Positions 17,377 to 29,066 are shown, counted from the stretch's first letter. The stretch is 64,000 bases of DNA from Bimastos eiseni (GCA_959347315.1 OY365807.1:36565072-36629071); one strand, 5' to 3'. Numbers and translations are program-made. The notes: generated from the sequence alone by a model not told the origin.

Positions 17377-19292
17377 TATGCGCTATAGAAGTTAGTAATA
17401 CAATGTATTGCCAACCGTAAACTAGTGTGAAACCCGTTGAATGTGGAACAAACAATGAGTCTCTTATACAAGAAAATTTCCTGCTGACTGGCACTATCTG
17501 TGTCAGTCTCAAGGCTTAGTAACGGTGAGGGCAACGACAATAGTCTGTGTCTTCACGTAGTGTCGTTAATCGGCAACTATCTAGGCTTAAAACCTGGCAG
17601 ATGTTATGGAGAGCTATGTGGCAAACGAACTCGATGTTAAGGGACGAAACGAACCCACACGATTCTCTAATAGTGAGGCGCAATATAAGGTGTGGTATGG
17701 TGTGTGTGTATTTGTAGACGTATGTATGTAGATATGTATGTATGTAGGTGTGTATGTAGGTATGTATGTATAGATGTATGTATGTGTGGTAAAGTCAGAG
17801 GTCGCTGCTCTGTTTTTCCCTTTCCCTTAGGCTGTAATGTTTGACCGTGGTTAGGCTGGGAGCGCTACTGAGTAGAATACCTTGAAGGGGCGGTGTTACA
17901 TAAAATTGCTGTAATAATAATAACGACAAAGTATGAAGTAAAAATGAGTAGCAGATCAGATGGTAAAATAATTAGGATGAACGCACACGAGGAACGAAAC
18001 GGATACGAGTCAATGATTGATTTCGAGGAGACTAGGTGGGATAAATTAGTAGGTGGTCGAGAATTTAGGCCATAGAAGTAGGAATGCGGGTGATGATTAG
18101 TAGCACAGGAGCAGGTCGCTTTCCGTCAGTATAGGGAACAGGTGAGAATGCTTGACCTACGGGAGTTAATCAGAACCTGTCTGAATGATTGAAAGTAGGC
18201 AGACGGGGGCGGTATAACCCGTGAACACTGAATTCCGACCAAAGCAATAGGCGAGCGGGTGAAACTGGAAGGTCTGACCTACTGTCCGCGTAGTGGCAAA
18301 GAAATGAAAGGTCAAAGTAGGCTACAGGAAAACGGTGAATGAAAGGACGAGTGCAAAGATGTATTTAAGTATTTGTGTGTGTTGAAGTATGAAGGTTGGT
18401 ATGGCGCTTTAGAAGTATCCAGTTATCCGAGTGTTGTAAAAATGAAACTGGTAATCAAATTACAGCTGCCACAATGGTAATGGTACCACTTAAATGTGCT
18501 GGACTATTTAAGTGAAGCTATGACAAGAAGGCACAGTGTGGCTGTATGTAAATGGTGTACTTAGATTTCTGGCTCTTATGAATCAAGGTAAATGATTGTG
18601 TCGATATGAATTTAGGGTGGCGAGTGATAGGGCAAGGCGTTTGAGGAATTACTACTAGGCCCTACTAATGCCCGACAAGCTGGTAAGCAAGGAGTGTTTG
18701 AATGTGAATCTGTGCACAAGAATCTGTGTTTGTATGCGTGTTGGGATGAGGAAGAAATTAGACTTACCTGACGTTGTAAGTGATGAGCTGAACGTCCGGG
18801 TATCGGATATGGTGACAAGATGTCCGTCTGTGAGGTCCGGCTGGTGCGTGGTGTGCGGCAGGAACTCGAGTGTGATTAGGAGTAACGGTATCTAGCTCTA
18901 GATTGAGGGATGAGACCGCTCGTCTGTCGCCGATAAGCTGTGAAACTTCTGATAAGCGTTGAACGACCCTTGCGAGGCGGTGAAATCACGCGACGGATTA
19001 ATAATACGAAAGCGCCTGTTGTGAGGTGATGACTGAGGAGAGAAAACTGATAAAGACCAATTCAATTAGCGGTGAAGGCGATGAACGGTGCTATATAAGT
19101 GTTAAATACAATGGTAATCGCGATGGCTATAGTGGAGTGATTATGATGACCACATAGAACTGTGCTGGAACAATTAACCTAAGATAGATAGGTGAAAGGT
19201 CTATACAGATGGTGGTGCCTTTACTGGGATGGGCATTAAAGATGATACTATGTAAAGTAGGAGAAAACAGCTAGAGAACTAAAGATAAAAGA
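17377..19292 (-). other. Long leader between small ORF and gag of inner gypsy element
   Basis: About 1.9 kb with no long frame. It holds a (GTAT)n-rich tract at 17698-17790 and, at about 17845-17895, a plus-strand block (gggagcgctactgagtag, then cttgaaggggc) resembling the LINE 3' end at 44392-44440. Confidence 0.5.
17698..17790. repeat. (GTAT)n-rich microsatellite
   Basis: Repeated tatgtatgtag and variants. Confidence 0.85.
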
Positions 19293-19571
19293 TCATTGCC
19301 ATAAGGGTTCGTCGGGGGGTAAAGGAATTGAAAGATTGGTTACGTCTGGAAAGGGTAGGTCGTCTGTAGGATGTAGACGTTGGTCGATAAGGTCGTCTAT
19401 CAGGGATATTAGGCACCCGCAATAACCGCCGTTTGGATGGACTGTGGAATAATGATCTTGCCACCGCTGCTGAACATACAACTCGTCATCGAGCGATAGA
19501 AAGACTGTAGGGTCTGAACCTGTTGTAGTGCCTAGAACAAGATCCGGTAGACCGGGATCCGATGATGACAT
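19293..19571 (-). CDS. Small ORF just inside the 5' LTR, shared with the outer element
   Basis: 92 codons starting MSSSDPGLPDLVLGTTTG, with SLDDELYVQQRW, a Cys pair in GYCGCLISLIDDLIDQR and the ending LPFPDVTNLSIPLPPDEP. A clearly homologous frame (PDLPDIILSTTAGSDP, then CACLLSLIDDIIDQR) lies at the same place in the outer element (23351-23626). Retention of sequence at the protein level between two diverged elements suggests it was translated. Function unknown; it could be a leader peptide or gag N-terminal piece. No known domain recognised. Confidence 0.5.
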   Translation of the reverse strand: MSSSDPGLPDLVLGTTTGSDPTVFLSLDDELYVQQRWQDHYSTVHPNGGYCGCLISLIDDLIDQRLHPTDDLPFPDVTNLSIPLPPDEPLWQ

Positions 19572-19634
19572 GAGGGAATGAAAAGAAAAAAAATTGTGAG
19601 GTTAAGTAAGTAATACCGTGAAAAAGGTACGGTT

Positions 19635-19652
19635 CGTTGTGGTTCTCCACCA
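19635..19652 (-). promoter_or_regulatory. Primer-binding site of inner gypsy element
   Basis: Directly after the 5' LTR on the minus strand comes TGGTGGAGAACCACAACG. The leading TGG pairs with a tRNA CCA end. The outer element has TGGTGGAGAACGACG two bases after its LTR. The tRNA is not identified. Confidence 0.65.
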
Positions 19653-20274
19653 TGTAAGAACGCTGACAGTTTTACTTAAACTAACGCTACTATTATATTA
19701 GATGATTAGTGAATTGGATTATGTTAGAGGAAACTAGCTACACATGAAGAGACAGATCAGATACAAACTATCTTTATTAAACAAGGAATAGATAAAGTGA
19801 TAACATATATTTGGTTGCCTAAATACAGAATGATACAAATACTCACGAAGTGATAATGATGTTAGATACTAGAAGTTGAACATGAAGCCAAATTATTAAT
19901 AAATTATATATATTATAATAGACAGATCTGACGTACTAAGATACCGGATGATTTCGGAAGTCAGACTGCCTCGATCCTAAGAGTGTTTCAGCTTATAAGT
20001 CACTTTCCTCAGCCAAAGAGGAAACTGGCCTATCCTAGGACAGACTACTTTGATTGGTCATTTACTGACCTCTCAAGGATCAGCTACTGACCACTCTAGC
20101 AATGAGGGCTGACTGTAAGTGCTAGTTACACTAAAGCCTAAGCGAGTGATTGAAAGAACCTATCCTGTCTGTATTAGCGAATGTTCTGCTAAACCGAATG
20201 TATAATAATGATCTCTATATATATTGTCCAAGCCTATCTATTGTAATGTAATGTTCAGAATAATCACGGTTACA
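19653..20274 (-). repeat. Inner gypsy 5' LTR
   Basis: 622 bases, TGTAAG...TTACA, diverged partner of 9029-9652. Its outer edge at 20274 meets hAT sequence with no hAT terminal repeat between. Confidence 0.88.
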
Positions 20275-22975
20275 GTATTGATAAATTTCTGGCAGTAAAA
20301 ACACTAGAAGTGCCGCAATTTACAGATGGTGTCGACTCATCGTCAGAAGCTGGATGCAGTTCAGGCTTAGGCCGCTCAGCAGTGTCAGCACTAATGCCAA
20401 CAACAGACACCCTTGATTTCAGCAATGATATCATTGATATGCCTAAATCTGAAACTACCATAGATCTACCATTAAAACAAGAGAATCAATCTGTTGGAAA
20501 CGTGCCACAAACAGATGCTGCTCTGTGGACTATAAATGAAGATTTGGTCAGTTATTGGCTGCAGATGGGACCTGAACCATGTCGTAATCAAGATGGCATG
20601 TACTCTAAATCCATAAAACAACATGGAAATAAAGTAAAATTGAATAGTACCAAAAGAAAACTAAACGATTCTGGTTTTTTTACGATCACACCAAACGGGG
20701 AAAAAATTCTCAGACATTGGCTTTTGTATTCGCCATCAACTGGGCGCTTATTTTGTTTTGTTTGTAAACTTTTTATTTCAAGCAGCGCAAGTGCTCTTGC
20801 AAACCAAGGTTTTGATTCATGGGATCATATAAACAGACTTGCACATCATGAGCGATCTAGTGAGCACAGACTGGCACTAACAACTTATGCAACACGTTTG
20901 TCAAAAGTACAGACTCTTGATAAGCATATTGTTCAACAATTTGAAAATGAAAGAAGTTATTGGAGAAAAGTTTTAAGACGGGTTGTATCAACGGTTTAAT
21001 TTCTTGCCTCACGTGGATTGGCACTTAGAGGATCAACAGAAGTATTTGGAAGTCTTGATAATGGTAATTTTTTAGGCTCTCTTGAATATCTTGCAGAATA
21101 TGATCTGTTCATCGCTGCTCATATTAAAAAATATGGAAATTGTGGTCGTGGTACAGCATCTTACTTATCTTCTACAACATACGAAGAATTCATCGCTCGT
21201 ATGGCTGGAAAAGTTATGAAAACAATAACATCTGAAATTCAAGCAGCTAAATATTTTTCAATCAGTGTCGACTCAACACCAGATATTTCTCACACTGATC
21301 AGCTAACGTTCACAGTAAGGTATATACAGAGCAATGGTGAACCAGTTGAACGATTTTTGACATTTGTTCCAATTTCATCTCATAGTGGTCTTCATATGTT
21401 TGAAATCATTTCAAGCACATTTCATGATATTGAAATTAATTGGATGATTGCAGAGGACAAACATATGACAATGCAGCAAATATGTCAGGAAAATATTCTG
21501 GAGTTCAAGCACGTGTTCTGGGAATAAACAAAACAGCTCCATACATTCCCTGTATGGCTCACTCGCTAAATTTGTCTGGTACTGCTGCTGCCGAGCCGTG
21601 TACAGATGCACAAACATATTTTTCACTTGTTCAAAATTTATACACTTTTTTGTCAGGATCCATTTATAGGTGGACTGTTTTGAAAAATGCAGTAGAAAAT
21701 GAAAACACAACTAGGGGACAAAATGCACCAGAAGATAAAAGTCGTGCACGCCTTCCAAAGCGTCTAAGTGACACAAGGTGGTCAGCACCTGCGGATGCAC
21801 TTCGTAGTTTATCGCTTCACTACGACACATATAAATCCGCACTGCAAACACTGGGAAATGACAAATTGCAGAAAAATGAAACTAGAACAGATGCTGTAAA
21901 TTTGGTTAAAAAATTGGTAAAACGTGAAACTGCCTTCTTAACATCTTTTTGGAGCACCATACTAAGCGAATAAATGCAACATCTAAACTTCTTCAATCAG
22001 AAACAATAGATCTTGGCACAGCTGTAGCTCTCTTAAAGTCACTGTTGGAATTTCTAACTTCGCAGTGACATAATTTTGAGCAATACAATGACCAAGCCAA
22101 TAATTTCTGCAGTAAAACTAAAGACTTTGAAGAAAAACGAGCACGCCGCCCTAAACGTAAAGCCGATGACAGTGATGAACCAGCTGTTGTTTTGACAGGC
22201 AAGGACAAGTTTAAAATTGACACATTTTATGTCATAATTGATGCCATCGTTGCTGATTTGAGCCAAAGAATACAAGCCTATTCAGAAATTGATCGACGCT
22301 GTTCGTTTTTATATCGTGATGATAGCAACAGCACTGAAACAGCAGAGTCAATAAATTCATTTGTAGAATTTTATACCGCTGACGTAAATAACGAACTTTT
22401 CAATGAATGGATACAATGGCGCTCTTTTTTAAAACAACTTCATCGACAGAAACAGGTACAGCAGTTACTCCACAAAAGATGCTGAATATAATGTACCGCT
22501 ATAATCTGAAAGACGGCTTTCCAAATGTTTGTATTGCACTACGTATTTACTTAACTTTGCCTGTAAGTAACTGCAGTGGAGAAAGATCATTCAGTCATTT
22601 AAAACGCATAAAATCATCTTTGAGGTCAACAATGGGCCAGGACAGATTGGCAAATTTAACTCTTTTGAACATTGAGTCGGAAATCTTGACAGATCTTGAC
22701 TTTCAAGATATCATAGATTCTTTCTCTACTTTAAAAGCGCGAAGGAAAGACTTTTAAACTCGAACATTTTTGAACAGTTGAACTGTAACAAGTAAAATAA
22801 AAAAATCTCCTATGATCCTATCACAGCTTCATTTTGTGTTCATAAATTATTAAAGTATGTTTTTCTATATAATTAATCTTTTCCCCATTTTTTTGATAAT
22901 TTGATTGGATAGAGGGCCTACTTTAGTTTTGTTGCATTGTTTGCGCCAGGCCTCTAAAAAGTTAATCCGGCACTG
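20275..22975 (+). mobile_element. hAT transposon (DUF4371/HATC class), 5' end missing
   Basis: Carries a transposase pseudogene. The right end ttaatccggcactg (22962-22975) fits a hAT terminal repeat beginning CAGTGCCGG on the other strand. The matching left repeat is absent; the element starts abruptly at the inner LTR edge. Confidence 0.75.
20310..22757 (+). pseudogene. hAT transposase pseudogene (ZMYM/TTF-finger type)
   Basis: In order: a zinc-finger region (LFCFVCKLF, then WDHINRLAHHERSSEHR, about 20748-20870), DUF4371-like sequence (YDLFIAAHIKKYGN, SISVDSTPDISHTD), a CRGQTYDNAANMSGKYSG block with the second catalytic Asp (about 21446-21499), RLSDTRWSA, and the HATC dimerisation domain (LPVSNCSGERSFSHLKRIK, about 22558-22614). 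Breaks: in-frame TAA at 20997-20999, and frame shifts near 21440, 21970, 22060 and 22400-22480. Intact hAT transposases of this class cut and paste with 8-bp duplications; this one cannot be made as a single protein. Confidence 0.85.
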
Positions 22976-23701
22976 CAAATGGGTTTAAGGTCATGGTGCG
23001 TCTCGTAAAGGGAGCGTGTTAAACTTGGATACGATTATTAATGTGTTGTAAGTGAAATTGATGATGCGAGAAATGATTCACAATAGATAACAGTACTGGA
23101 TGCGATGATTGGAATAAAATGGTCTTACAGTCAGGATGACACGTGGGTAGGCCTGGTCTCTAAACTAGTATAAGGTCCGGGACCGAGAGGCAAGGCTGCT
23201 GAGGTTCGCCCTGATAGACGATGAGGTAGTCATCAGGAATGTGGTTGGTAAATGGTATGGGGACGACTTGGAGTAAATCAGGAACCGGGGAAGGTGATGA
23301 CATTGCTGAAGATAAGTTGAGTAATAGGACGGAAGGTCACAGAGAAGAGATTACGTCCAACCAGGTTCAGAAGGAGGCAGAGGAAGTGAAATGTTAGTGA
23401 TATCCGGGAAGGGTAATCCGTCGGTGGGATTAACACGTTGGTCAATGATGTCGTCAATTAGTGACAGTAGGCATGCACAACGACCCCTTTGAGGATGGAG
23501 GACCCGGTACTGATCGATCCATCAGTCCTGGACGTAGAGGTGGTGAACAACAGTAAGGAACAAACCAGGGTCAGAACCGGCTGTGGTGCTTAGAATAATG
23601 TCTGGAAGGTCGGGTTCGGTTGGGACATGGATGAATGTAAAAATTGTTGGCAGAACTAAGAAATGAACTGTGAGTACTAAGAATCGTCGTTCTCCACCAT
23701 C
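22976..23701 (-). mobile_element. 5' leader of the outer gypsy-type element
   Basis: From the hAT right end to the outer 5' LTR. It contains the primer-binding site (tctccacca on the plus strand, 23691-23699) and the homologue of the small leader ORF. Confidence 0.65.
23351..23626 (-). pseudogene. Broken copy of the small leader ORF in the outer element
   Basis: Homologous to 19293-19571 over its whole length. An internal TGA stop after LYVQD and a one-base shift of the start codon relative to the frame break it. The downstream codons IDQYRVLHPQRGRCACLLS match the intact copy. Confidence 0.55.
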
Positions 23702-24280
23702 TGTAACAAGTAGTGCTACAACTACTAATACTTTATCATGTAACATGGATGTTAACTACATTTATTATGTTCTGGGGACATTAACTGCACACGGAGAGAA
23801 GTATGAATGTACGATAACTTTATTGAACATTGATATAATAAGAGCCGTATAATGACCGTGAATGTACACATATAACTGATACAAGTACTCACAGAATGAA
23901 GATGTATGAAATCGCCTAACGTTCTAAGTAAGATATGAGTTGTCGAACCTAACATAAAATCTAGAGATCTTCCTCTTCAGACTCTACACTCTCCCGGCTG
24001 ACCAGGGAGCCTCGTACACGTACGCAACGTTTTATAAGGTAACGTAAGCAGTCAAGAAGGAACAACCAATCATAGGTCGAGTTGTCCTAGCTATGTAGCT
24101 GACTGACGAATCAGATGATGTTCAAGAAGTAGGCTGGTCATCCTGACAAATAATCTACAGCCTAGATAGTTGATTGACAGTCTTGACCAAACTACGGTCA
24201 ACAGGAGAATATGATGAGTCACTAAATTAGATTGTTCAGTTACACACTGTAATGTAATATTAAATATTTACTAGGCTACA
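23702..24280 (-). repeat. Outer LTR, right copy (5' LTR of the unit)
   Basis: 579 bases, about 99% identical to 7585-8158 outside indels; followed by TGTG, the target duplication. Confidence 0.9.
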
Positions 24281-24284
24281 TGTG

Positions 24285-25740
24285 CATAACGACAATGACC
24301 ACATCCTATTCAGTGCTAGGATTCAAACTTTTATTGAAAAAAATTAAAATCAATTTTTTTTTAATTTTCCATTTGCACTACTTATGTGGACCCATTGCAA
24401 GAAACAATAAATTCAACTCTCTGTCATCAGATTACCAAAGATATGATTCTCATTGCCATTTCCATGTCACTGCCAAAACCTTGCGGTTAATACTGACCTG
24501 TTACGAATTGTTGGAAACAACAGACTTCAAATTGTTCCACATAATTCAACAGGGTTGCTACTATAAGTCTGGCCTTACAGTGTACAGCTTATGCTCAAGC
24601 AAGAACACCAAGATTACAGACTATATGAACATGAAATGAAACATGAAAATTGGCTCAAATTCGCCTAGTTCTCATCATTTGACAGATGTTATAAATGAAC
24701 AAAAAATGCTCAGTCTGGTGGTGACCATGATCACAGGCAACAAGGCCAATCCAGACTCAGAATAGTGTTGTAACCTGAAGCCCTAATCTGTCAATAACCA
24801 AAAAGTAAGTAATTAAGTAAAATGTAACAAGGTGAAAGAAATGAATTAAAATAGTTAAAAAAACTTTTACCATATAGTGTGAAACCGATCTAAATAAATT
24901 ATATTTCGGACAACCACTTTAAATCAATTTACAAGTCCATTCATGATGTTTGTGCATTATTGTGCTGGAAATCATGATATGTCACTATTTATTCTCTTAA
25001 AAGTTGCTAGATTTACCTAATAAAGTACCATTTCACCATACAAAAACTGTGGACATGGCCCATCACTGACTGACTTACTTGACTAGTAGTGGACTTTGTG
25101 AGCTCACAGTATACACTATTCTGTCCAAGTCTAGGGCAGCAAACAGTGGCGGAACAGCAGCAGGGCAAATGCCAGAGTAAAAAGTCTGCCATGGTCATTG
25201 CGGGGAACGAACAATTGTCCGCTAACGATTCTTTCATCATTTCAGCTCTGAAATCTTTCCATCAACCCAGCTCGCAGTTACAAGGACTTCTGTTCACCAA
25301 TGCCGCTTCTACTGGGCATGCCGACGCTAACCAGGCTTAACCAGAAGTACCGTGGACAACAATTTATGATGCTATTTATTAACATGGGTAATTTACAAGG
25401 ACAGATCTCTGCGGTCATACTTTCGACGTAAAAATAAACGAAAATTCTACTTCTACGACAGAATCCATACCAAATTCTGAGTGTGCGCAACCATTGGTGC
25501 ATGCAAACTGTTAAATACACCTAAAATTTGTAATATGCGTCGTGAGGGTCAGATTAGGTACGGTGAGGCTTGTTTAGGGTCAGGATTAGGGTTGGTTTTA
25601 GACATATACGAAAAACTTTCAGCTGCAGTAGTTCCACGCAACTTACAACGCTAAAATAATGTTTTATCGGTGCCCTTTAATATTTGTGGTGATAACCATC
25701 ACCAGGTAGTTTTGTGAAATTTGGAGCAGCTTAGTAATTC
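24285..25740. other. Intergenic stretch without recognised gene
   Basis: Contains an open frame at 25089-25340 (Gln/Ser-rich, no domain) and a short ttagggtcagg-type stretch near 25545-25600. No gene supported. Confidence 0.4.
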
Positions 25741-25745
25741 CCTAC

Positions 25746-26372
25746 AGGGTTACCATGTGTCCGGGTTTCTCCGGACATGTCAACTTTTTAGACCTCTGTC
25801 CGGGCGGCTTTTTTATAAATATGGCTTTTGTCCGGGTTTTTTTTTAATTCATCTAGTCTGTTCTCACAAGCTGGTTTCATGCCACCTCAGGTGAAGGAGT
25901 TGTTAACAAAGTTGCATCTTGAGGAATTGGATGACCATTGTGATGTTTTCTGCTCGCAAGTGACCTTATTGTACACCACATGCTTAGAATATTTGGATAT
26001 GTGGACTGTACCACTTGAGGAGTTCAACGAATTTGCGTGGATGGCTTTGAATGAAAGTCCAACTTGAGACAAGGTTGTATAGCATCTGTTTCACAACTCA
26101 AAGAAAGGAAAATAGGCCTACAAGTTGACGATAGCGTTTTGATCAATTGTGCAACTTGGAGACATTCGTTCAGGCAAACTGTAAGAGGAAGACTTTGTAG
26201 AGCAACTGGTGCACGAGAAGTGGGTGAAGTAGGCTATTTTAGCAGCTGCAAAAACGAGAAATGTTTTTCAGAACTTCTTATTATTGCAAAAATTTTTGCC
26301 ATTTCATCACACAAGGCTAACACTGAACAAGAGTTTTCTCTGATAGATAGCCAAAGGAAAAAGAAATAAGTG
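25746..26372 (+). mobile_element. Decayed hAT element fragment
   Basis: The left end cagggttaccatgtgtccgg resembles a hAT terminal repeat. Downstream frames give FNEFAWMALNESPTW (about 26021-26065) and, near 26290-26365, IIAKIFAISSHKANTEQEFS and LIDSQRKKK, which follow the hAT C-terminal pattern N-A-x-x-E-x-x-FS-L. Several frame breaks. No right repeat found. Confidence 0.55.
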
Positions 26373-27575
26373 CCTCGTTGAATTTTTCACAGGAATTGTT
26401 CTGCATCATAACTTTAAGCATAGGCTATATATGTAATGCACATAATTTAATACATATAACTTTTATCAGCAGCCAGCCTAACTTGTTGAAGGCCATCAGT
26501 TCTTCAAAGAAATACAGCTGGGCTCAGCCCCAAGCACAGTCTATGGTCCCAAGTCCCAACCTCAATTTCCTCAAATTCTGGTGATAATAACTCAGAATGC
26601 GATGATGTTACTGTTTGGTAAATTGGTCACTGTTTCTGTGTACAGTCAGTGTACTATTGTGTACCAAACACTCATTCAATAAGGTTTATAATTGAAACCA
26701 TTTACAATAAGAACAATATTTTATGTGGTTTGACTTTACTTTTATTATTTTGTACAACACTTAACATGTGCTTCGCACTAGGATCTGGCTACGGGATGGT
26801 AACCAGATCTGATGAACATTTCGTGTCCTCTTTTTCATCTCAGCACTTATGGTAGTCCTAACTACGGACCCGTACCATAATTTCTGCCCTGCTAGCCACA
26901 GATAGCCCCATGACAACTTACATGACTGCCCTTGCCCTGGCTACACGGTCTGGTTTAAAAAATGCGGGGCATATAGCAGGCGTGCAGCTTGTCTAAACTC
27001 CTGAAAGAGTGACAAAAGAAGATTTTCGACTTTACAGATCAAAATTTCGTTTTTGCTCTTTCACAGATTTTGCAGCGACCGTTATAATAATAATAACGAT
27101 ATTCGAATCTAGAAAATTGTGCTCTGTATCAACAGAAGACTATTACCTTCCTTTCTGAACAACTCACTCCTCCTTTCCACCGACTGCACAAAGAGTGATT
27201 CGCTGATTTACGCATTGCAACTTTCGCAAAACCATGGAGTATATGTTACATAGATCCCGCGTTCCCCGAGGAAAAACAAGATTAGTAGCACACAAACAGT
27301 GCAGCACGCGCGACACCTTGCGTGAAACGACCGTATACAGCTCTGAGAATACTGTATTCGATCTATTTCTATAATTTGTTCTTTGTGAACTCACATAATG
27401 TTAAGCCAAGCCAACAAAACCTCACTATTGTTTCTGATAATAAAAATGTAATTCAAAGTATATCTTTTTTCACAGGCGGTAAACCAAATCAAGCTTGCAA
27501 TAGCTAAGTTTCTCGTTTCGTCCCAATGTCAGGTCGATCAGGAGGTCAAGCTGAGGAAACATATATCGGCCACTG
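26373..27575. other. No gene recognised
   Basis: AT-rich sequence with a short palindrome (ggatctggctac/gtaaccagatct, 26780-26810). No coding or RNA signal supported. Confidence 0.4.
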
Positions 27576-27582
27576 TGCTTGA

Positions 27583-27815
27583 TGTGGCACAGTGGTCAAT
27601 CGGGTAGAGCGGTAAGCGTTCAGTGTGCGCTGAACGCGCGGGTTCGAGCCTCGTCCGGGGCGTCAGTCACTGTGTAGGGACCTTGAGCAAGTCCTTCGCG
27701 CACCATTGCTCTGCAGTACAACTGCAATTGCGCCGTCGAGGCGTGTGTGTGCACTTCTGAGCAAAAGATGTTGGAGGACGGGCGATATCAAATTTCGGAA
27801 ATAATAATAATAATA
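27583..27815 (+). mobile_element. tRNA-derived SINE with (AAT)n tail
   Basis: The head has A-box-like gtggcacagtggtc, an 8-bp anticodon-like stem (gcgttcag/ctgaacgc) and the B box ggttcgagcctc. The body has accttgagcaagtcc, a motif seen in many animal SINE tails, and the end is aataataataat. The acceptor ends do not pair, so it is not a working tRNA. Confidence 0.7.
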
Positions 27816-27867
27816 TATGGTGCTATGATTGTAGTCGCTGATGGGTATGGGATTGCGCAGGACAGGA

Positions 27868-28335
27868 TTACTTGAAGAGTTCGAGTAATAGCCGCGAGTG
27901 GAAAGTATAAAACGAGAGTGAAAGTGGAGAACAGGTTATATTTGGATGCAAATCTCGTGATGAGAAACTTGATGGAAATCCTTTGGGAGTCCGTTCCAAA
28001 GAAAGTGTGCGATCAAGGAGCGGCCGCAGAGTTTCAGGTAGGATAAGACTGGAGACCGAGAAAGATATAACGATGAGCGGGTAGACCCTGGCTGTTGAAT
28101 TGTCAGTAGCTGACGAGTTCAAGAGGATTGAGCTATGGGTTTGAATTGCGTTACAGGTGATTGATTGCAATGGGTATAGACAACCTTTTAATGGAGATGG
28201 AATTTTGTATTGGAGATACAATCTTCTAATGTATCGTATATGGTGCTTCAAATCTCCGTGGGCAAGTTTTCCTTCGCAAGCAGAATTATTAGGTTTACGA
28301 GTACGACAATGCGATGTATAACGGCTCGTGTCCAA
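27868..28335 (-). pseudogene. Probable LINE reverse-transcriptase C-terminal remnant
   Basis: One minus frame is open for 155 codons; another gives FLWNGLPKDF, the LWNxLP pattern close to the end of CR1/L2-type proteins. Badly degraded; weak call. Confidence 0.35.
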
Positions 28336-28975
28336 AAGATTAGTAGTTTAACGACACTGTGTGATAATATTGATCATTAGCGTAGCCCTCCTCCTTTGTC
28401 CAAGCTTGGGAGTTGAGACTGGCACTTGATACAGAAGGAGGGCGGCGCATTTCCACAAGGATTTATTTATACTAATTTCCCCTAAATATTAATCACATGA
28501 TTTGTTAACGTGTAATTGCGTCATAAACTGAGGAATTCAATCAGTGGTCACTGCTTAGTCGTTTAAACTTCTGATTTCCGTGTTCATGATAATTATTAAT
28601 GTTGACATCAAGTTTAACATTCTGCCAATTAACTTTATTCAAAGTCGATCTTTTATGATTAGAGAGTAAGACTTTTTGTCAGCAATACGTTGTTTCAGTA
28701 GTTTATATTACAATTTCGCGTGCCGTTATCTTGAAACTGACAACGCTGGAAAAATACATACCCGATCTTACAGATCTCCGTCTAAGGCTGTCAACGGGTG
28801 CCCGCCCGAGGATGACTGCCCCGTGCGAATTCCGTAACAATGCGCGATTTTACCAGAACATATACCAGAAACTTGGGCTTTCGGGGGTATTTTTTCCGGG
28901 TGTGGGTAAAGTGCGAACTGAGAACGGGTAATCTGCGAACCGTTTGGGAACTGTGTACTAAATATCCCTAATACT

Positions 28976-29066
28976 AACCCTAACCGACCCTCACGACGCC
29001 TAACCTGTCCCTAACCGACCCTCACGGCGCCTAACCTGACTCTAACCGACCCTCATGACGCCGAAT
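28976..29066. repeat. 31-bp minisatellite with telomere-like core
   Basis: Three units of taaccgaccctcacgacgcc-type sequence at 28981, 29012 and 29043, preceded by ccctaatactaaccctaacc. Confidence 0.75.

Larger units (their letters stand above)
9029..20274 (-). mobile_element. Decayed Ty3/gypsy element with chromodomain-like integrase tail (inner element)
   Basis: Direct repeats 9029-9652 and 19653-20274 (TGTAAGAAC...GGTTACA) enclose, on the minus strand, a small leader ORF, gag, protease, a remnant of reverse transcriptase, parts of integrase, and an env-like signal-peptide ORF. Most of RT/RNase H and the integrase core are deleted and frames are shifted, so it cannot move by itself. LTRs differ at roughly one base in seven to eight by eye. 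No target duplication (agaac at left, gtatt at right). Confidence 0.85.
7581..24284 (-). mobile_element. Composite LTR unit: young outer LTRs enclosing older gypsy element and hAT
   Basis: Outer LTRs (7585-8158 and 23702-24280) begin TGTAAC, end CTACA and are about 99% identical by eye apart from a few indels. They are flanked by the 4-bp duplication TGTG (7581-7584, 24281-24284). Between them on the minus strand lie a leader with primer-binding site (22976-23701), a hAT transposon, a complete but decayed gypsy element (9029-20274), and the outer element's own 3' internal end (8159-9028). The outer element's gag-pol is absent. Confidence 0.8.

Noticed and set aside
25089..25340. 83-codon Gln/Ser-rich frame as an exon
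   Set aside because: No domain, no convincing splice sites, surrounded by repeats.
27583..27665. tRNA gene
   Set aside because: A and B boxes are present but the acceptor stem does not pair and a SINE body with (AAT)n tail follows.
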